From the NCBI GenBank assembly GCA_017557715.1, contig JAFYYE010000388.1:1-7680 (forward strand): a stretch of 7,680 nt of DNA, written 5' to 3'. The notes under the pieces were generated by a model. It saw nothing but the letters and a program-made list of their open reading frames with translations, searched no databases and was not told the origin of the DNA. Positions 7,210-7,680 of the stretch are shown here, piece after piece (position 1 is the first letter of the stretch; each line of letters begins with the position of its first letter). Made by a program: the position numbers and the translations under genes. The DNA comes from Pseudobutyrivibrio sp. (lineage in GTDB: Bacteria > Bacillota > Clostridia > Lachnospirales > Lachnospiraceae).

Positions 7210-7680
7210 CTACCTCTTTAATAACATATTGTGGAGAATTGTTTATACTTAAATAAATTCTTCCAATATACTCACCAATCAATCCCAAAACTAATAAAAT
7301 CAAACCACCTAACAACAACTGAACAGCCATCATAGATGTCCATCCTAGCACTCGATAATCTAATATAAATTTCATTACAACTATAGCAATAGCCATAATA
7401 AAACCTACCGTAGCTATTAAAGCACCACCATAGGATGCAACTCGTAATGGTAGGATTGAAAAAGCTGTAAACCCATTCATCCATAATGCTATTAATTTTC
7501 TAATAGAATACCCTGATACGCCTTCCATTCTATCCCTATGATTAACATTAACATTACAAATACTCTTCGTTGTTCGTAATACTAACCCCATTACATATGG
7601 ATATGCACCTTTATAATTTAACATTTCATCAACAACAAAACGTTTAGCTGCAAAATAACTAGAGATGTATAATTCTTTTG
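7178..7680 (-). CDS. Polyprenyl-phosphate glycosyltransferase, GtrB/DPM1-type GT2 (partial, C-terminal part)
   Basis: This is the C-terminal 167 codons of a GT2 enzyme of the GtrB/DPM1 kind, which moves a sugar from a nucleotide donor onto undecaprenyl phosphate at the cytoplasmic face of the membrane. The frame stays open from the ATG at 7624 up to the window edge (reading KELYISSYFAAKRFVVDE), so 7624 is an internal Met and the catalytic GT-A domain with its DXD lies outside the window. Visible family marks are a conserved RDRMEGVSGYS segment, followed by the LALWMNGFTAFSILPLR-like stretch that precedes the membrane part, then two long transmembrane helices (ending VVMKFIL and LGLIGEYIGRIY) and the typical short tail. 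The EYIGRIY end of the second helix is characteristic of this family. The stop at 7178-7180 overlaps the start of the next gene, a candidate user of the lipid-linked sugar. The family assignment is firm; which sugar it transfers is unknown. Confidence 0.88.
   Translation of the reverse strand, partial: KELYISSYFAAKRFVVDEMLNYKGAYPYVMGLVLRTTKSICNVNVNHRDRMEGVSGYSIRKLIALWMNGFTAFSILPLRVASYGGALIATVGFIMAIAIVVMKFILDYRVLGWTSMMAVQLLLGGLILLVLGLIGEYIGRIYLSINNSPQYVIKEVVGLDTNNKEE
7213..7217 (-). promoter_or_regulatory. Ribosome binding site deciding the TTG start of the GT-C-like gene
   Basis: AGAGG read on the minus strand lies inside the end of the upstream GtrB-like gene. It is 3 nt before TTG 7209 and 9 nt before TTG 7203. 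Since no ATG is near, this site favours the TTG at 7203 as the actual start, giving a protein two residues shorter. Confidence 0.5.

Noticed and set aside
7272..7484. Minus-strand 70-codon open frame
   Set aside because: It is an alternative frame inside the GtrB-like gene, whose conserved family motifs and two transmembrane helices are in the other frame.
1..7680. Mobile element, CRISPR array, RNA gene or defence system
   Set aside because: I saw no transposase or integrase motifs, no direct-repeat array and no tRNA/rRNA-like structure; essentially all of the window is taken up by the glycan genes.

Overview
The window is a seven-gene stretch of a surface-polysaccharide (capsule, exopolysaccharide or wall-glycan) biosynthesis cluster, entirely on the minus strand, so it reads from the right end of the window to the left. 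The DNA is visibly AT-rich, ribosome sites are purine-rich (GAGGTG, AAGGA, GGAG), TTG starts occur, and the proteins look like those of low-GC Firmicutes, most likely a Clostridia/Lachnospiraceae-type gut or rumen anaerobe. That placement is by impression of protein style; there is no marker gene here.

Layout in transcription order: (1) 7680-7178, the C-terminal part of a GtrB/DPM1-type polyprenyl-phosphate glycosyltransferase, cut by the window edge; (2) 7209-5527, a multi-pass membrane protein with an early D-x-D-E loop, a candidate GT-C glycosyltransferase; (3) 5527-4361, a GT4 retaining glycosyltransferase; (4) 4364-3165, a WbuB-like GT4 glycosyltransferase; (5) 3149-2304, an atypical GT-A-fold glycosyltransferase; (6) 2274-1327, a classical GT2 glycosyltransferase; (7) 1307-123, a large multi-pass membrane protein resembling DUF6077-type proteins. 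Spacings are -32 (or -26), -1, -4, +15, +29 and +19 nt, so this is almost certainly one polycistronic unit. No promoter or terminator is visible inside it, and there is no gap over 300 bases without a gene.

How the genes may work together: genes 3-6 are predicted cytosolic or membrane-peripheral transferases that would add successive sugars to a lipid-linked repeat unit. Gene 1 would make an undecaprenyl-phosphate-sugar, and gene 2 (perhaps also gene 7) would use such a lipid-linked sugar outside the membrane to decorate the glycan. Nucleotide-sugar synthesis genes, an initiating phosphoglycosyltransferase, a flippase and a polymerase are not in the window.

The most unusual observation is at the left end. 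Gene 7 stops at 123-125, but the -1 frame opens at exactly that point and stays open to base 1, encoding a plausible next transmembrane helix. Either gene 7 carries a one-base deletion (real or a sequencing error), or a separate gene starts here with a 13-nt overlap. Otherwise this is a fairly ordinary glycan cluster; I found no CRISPR array, mobile element, RNA gene or defence system.
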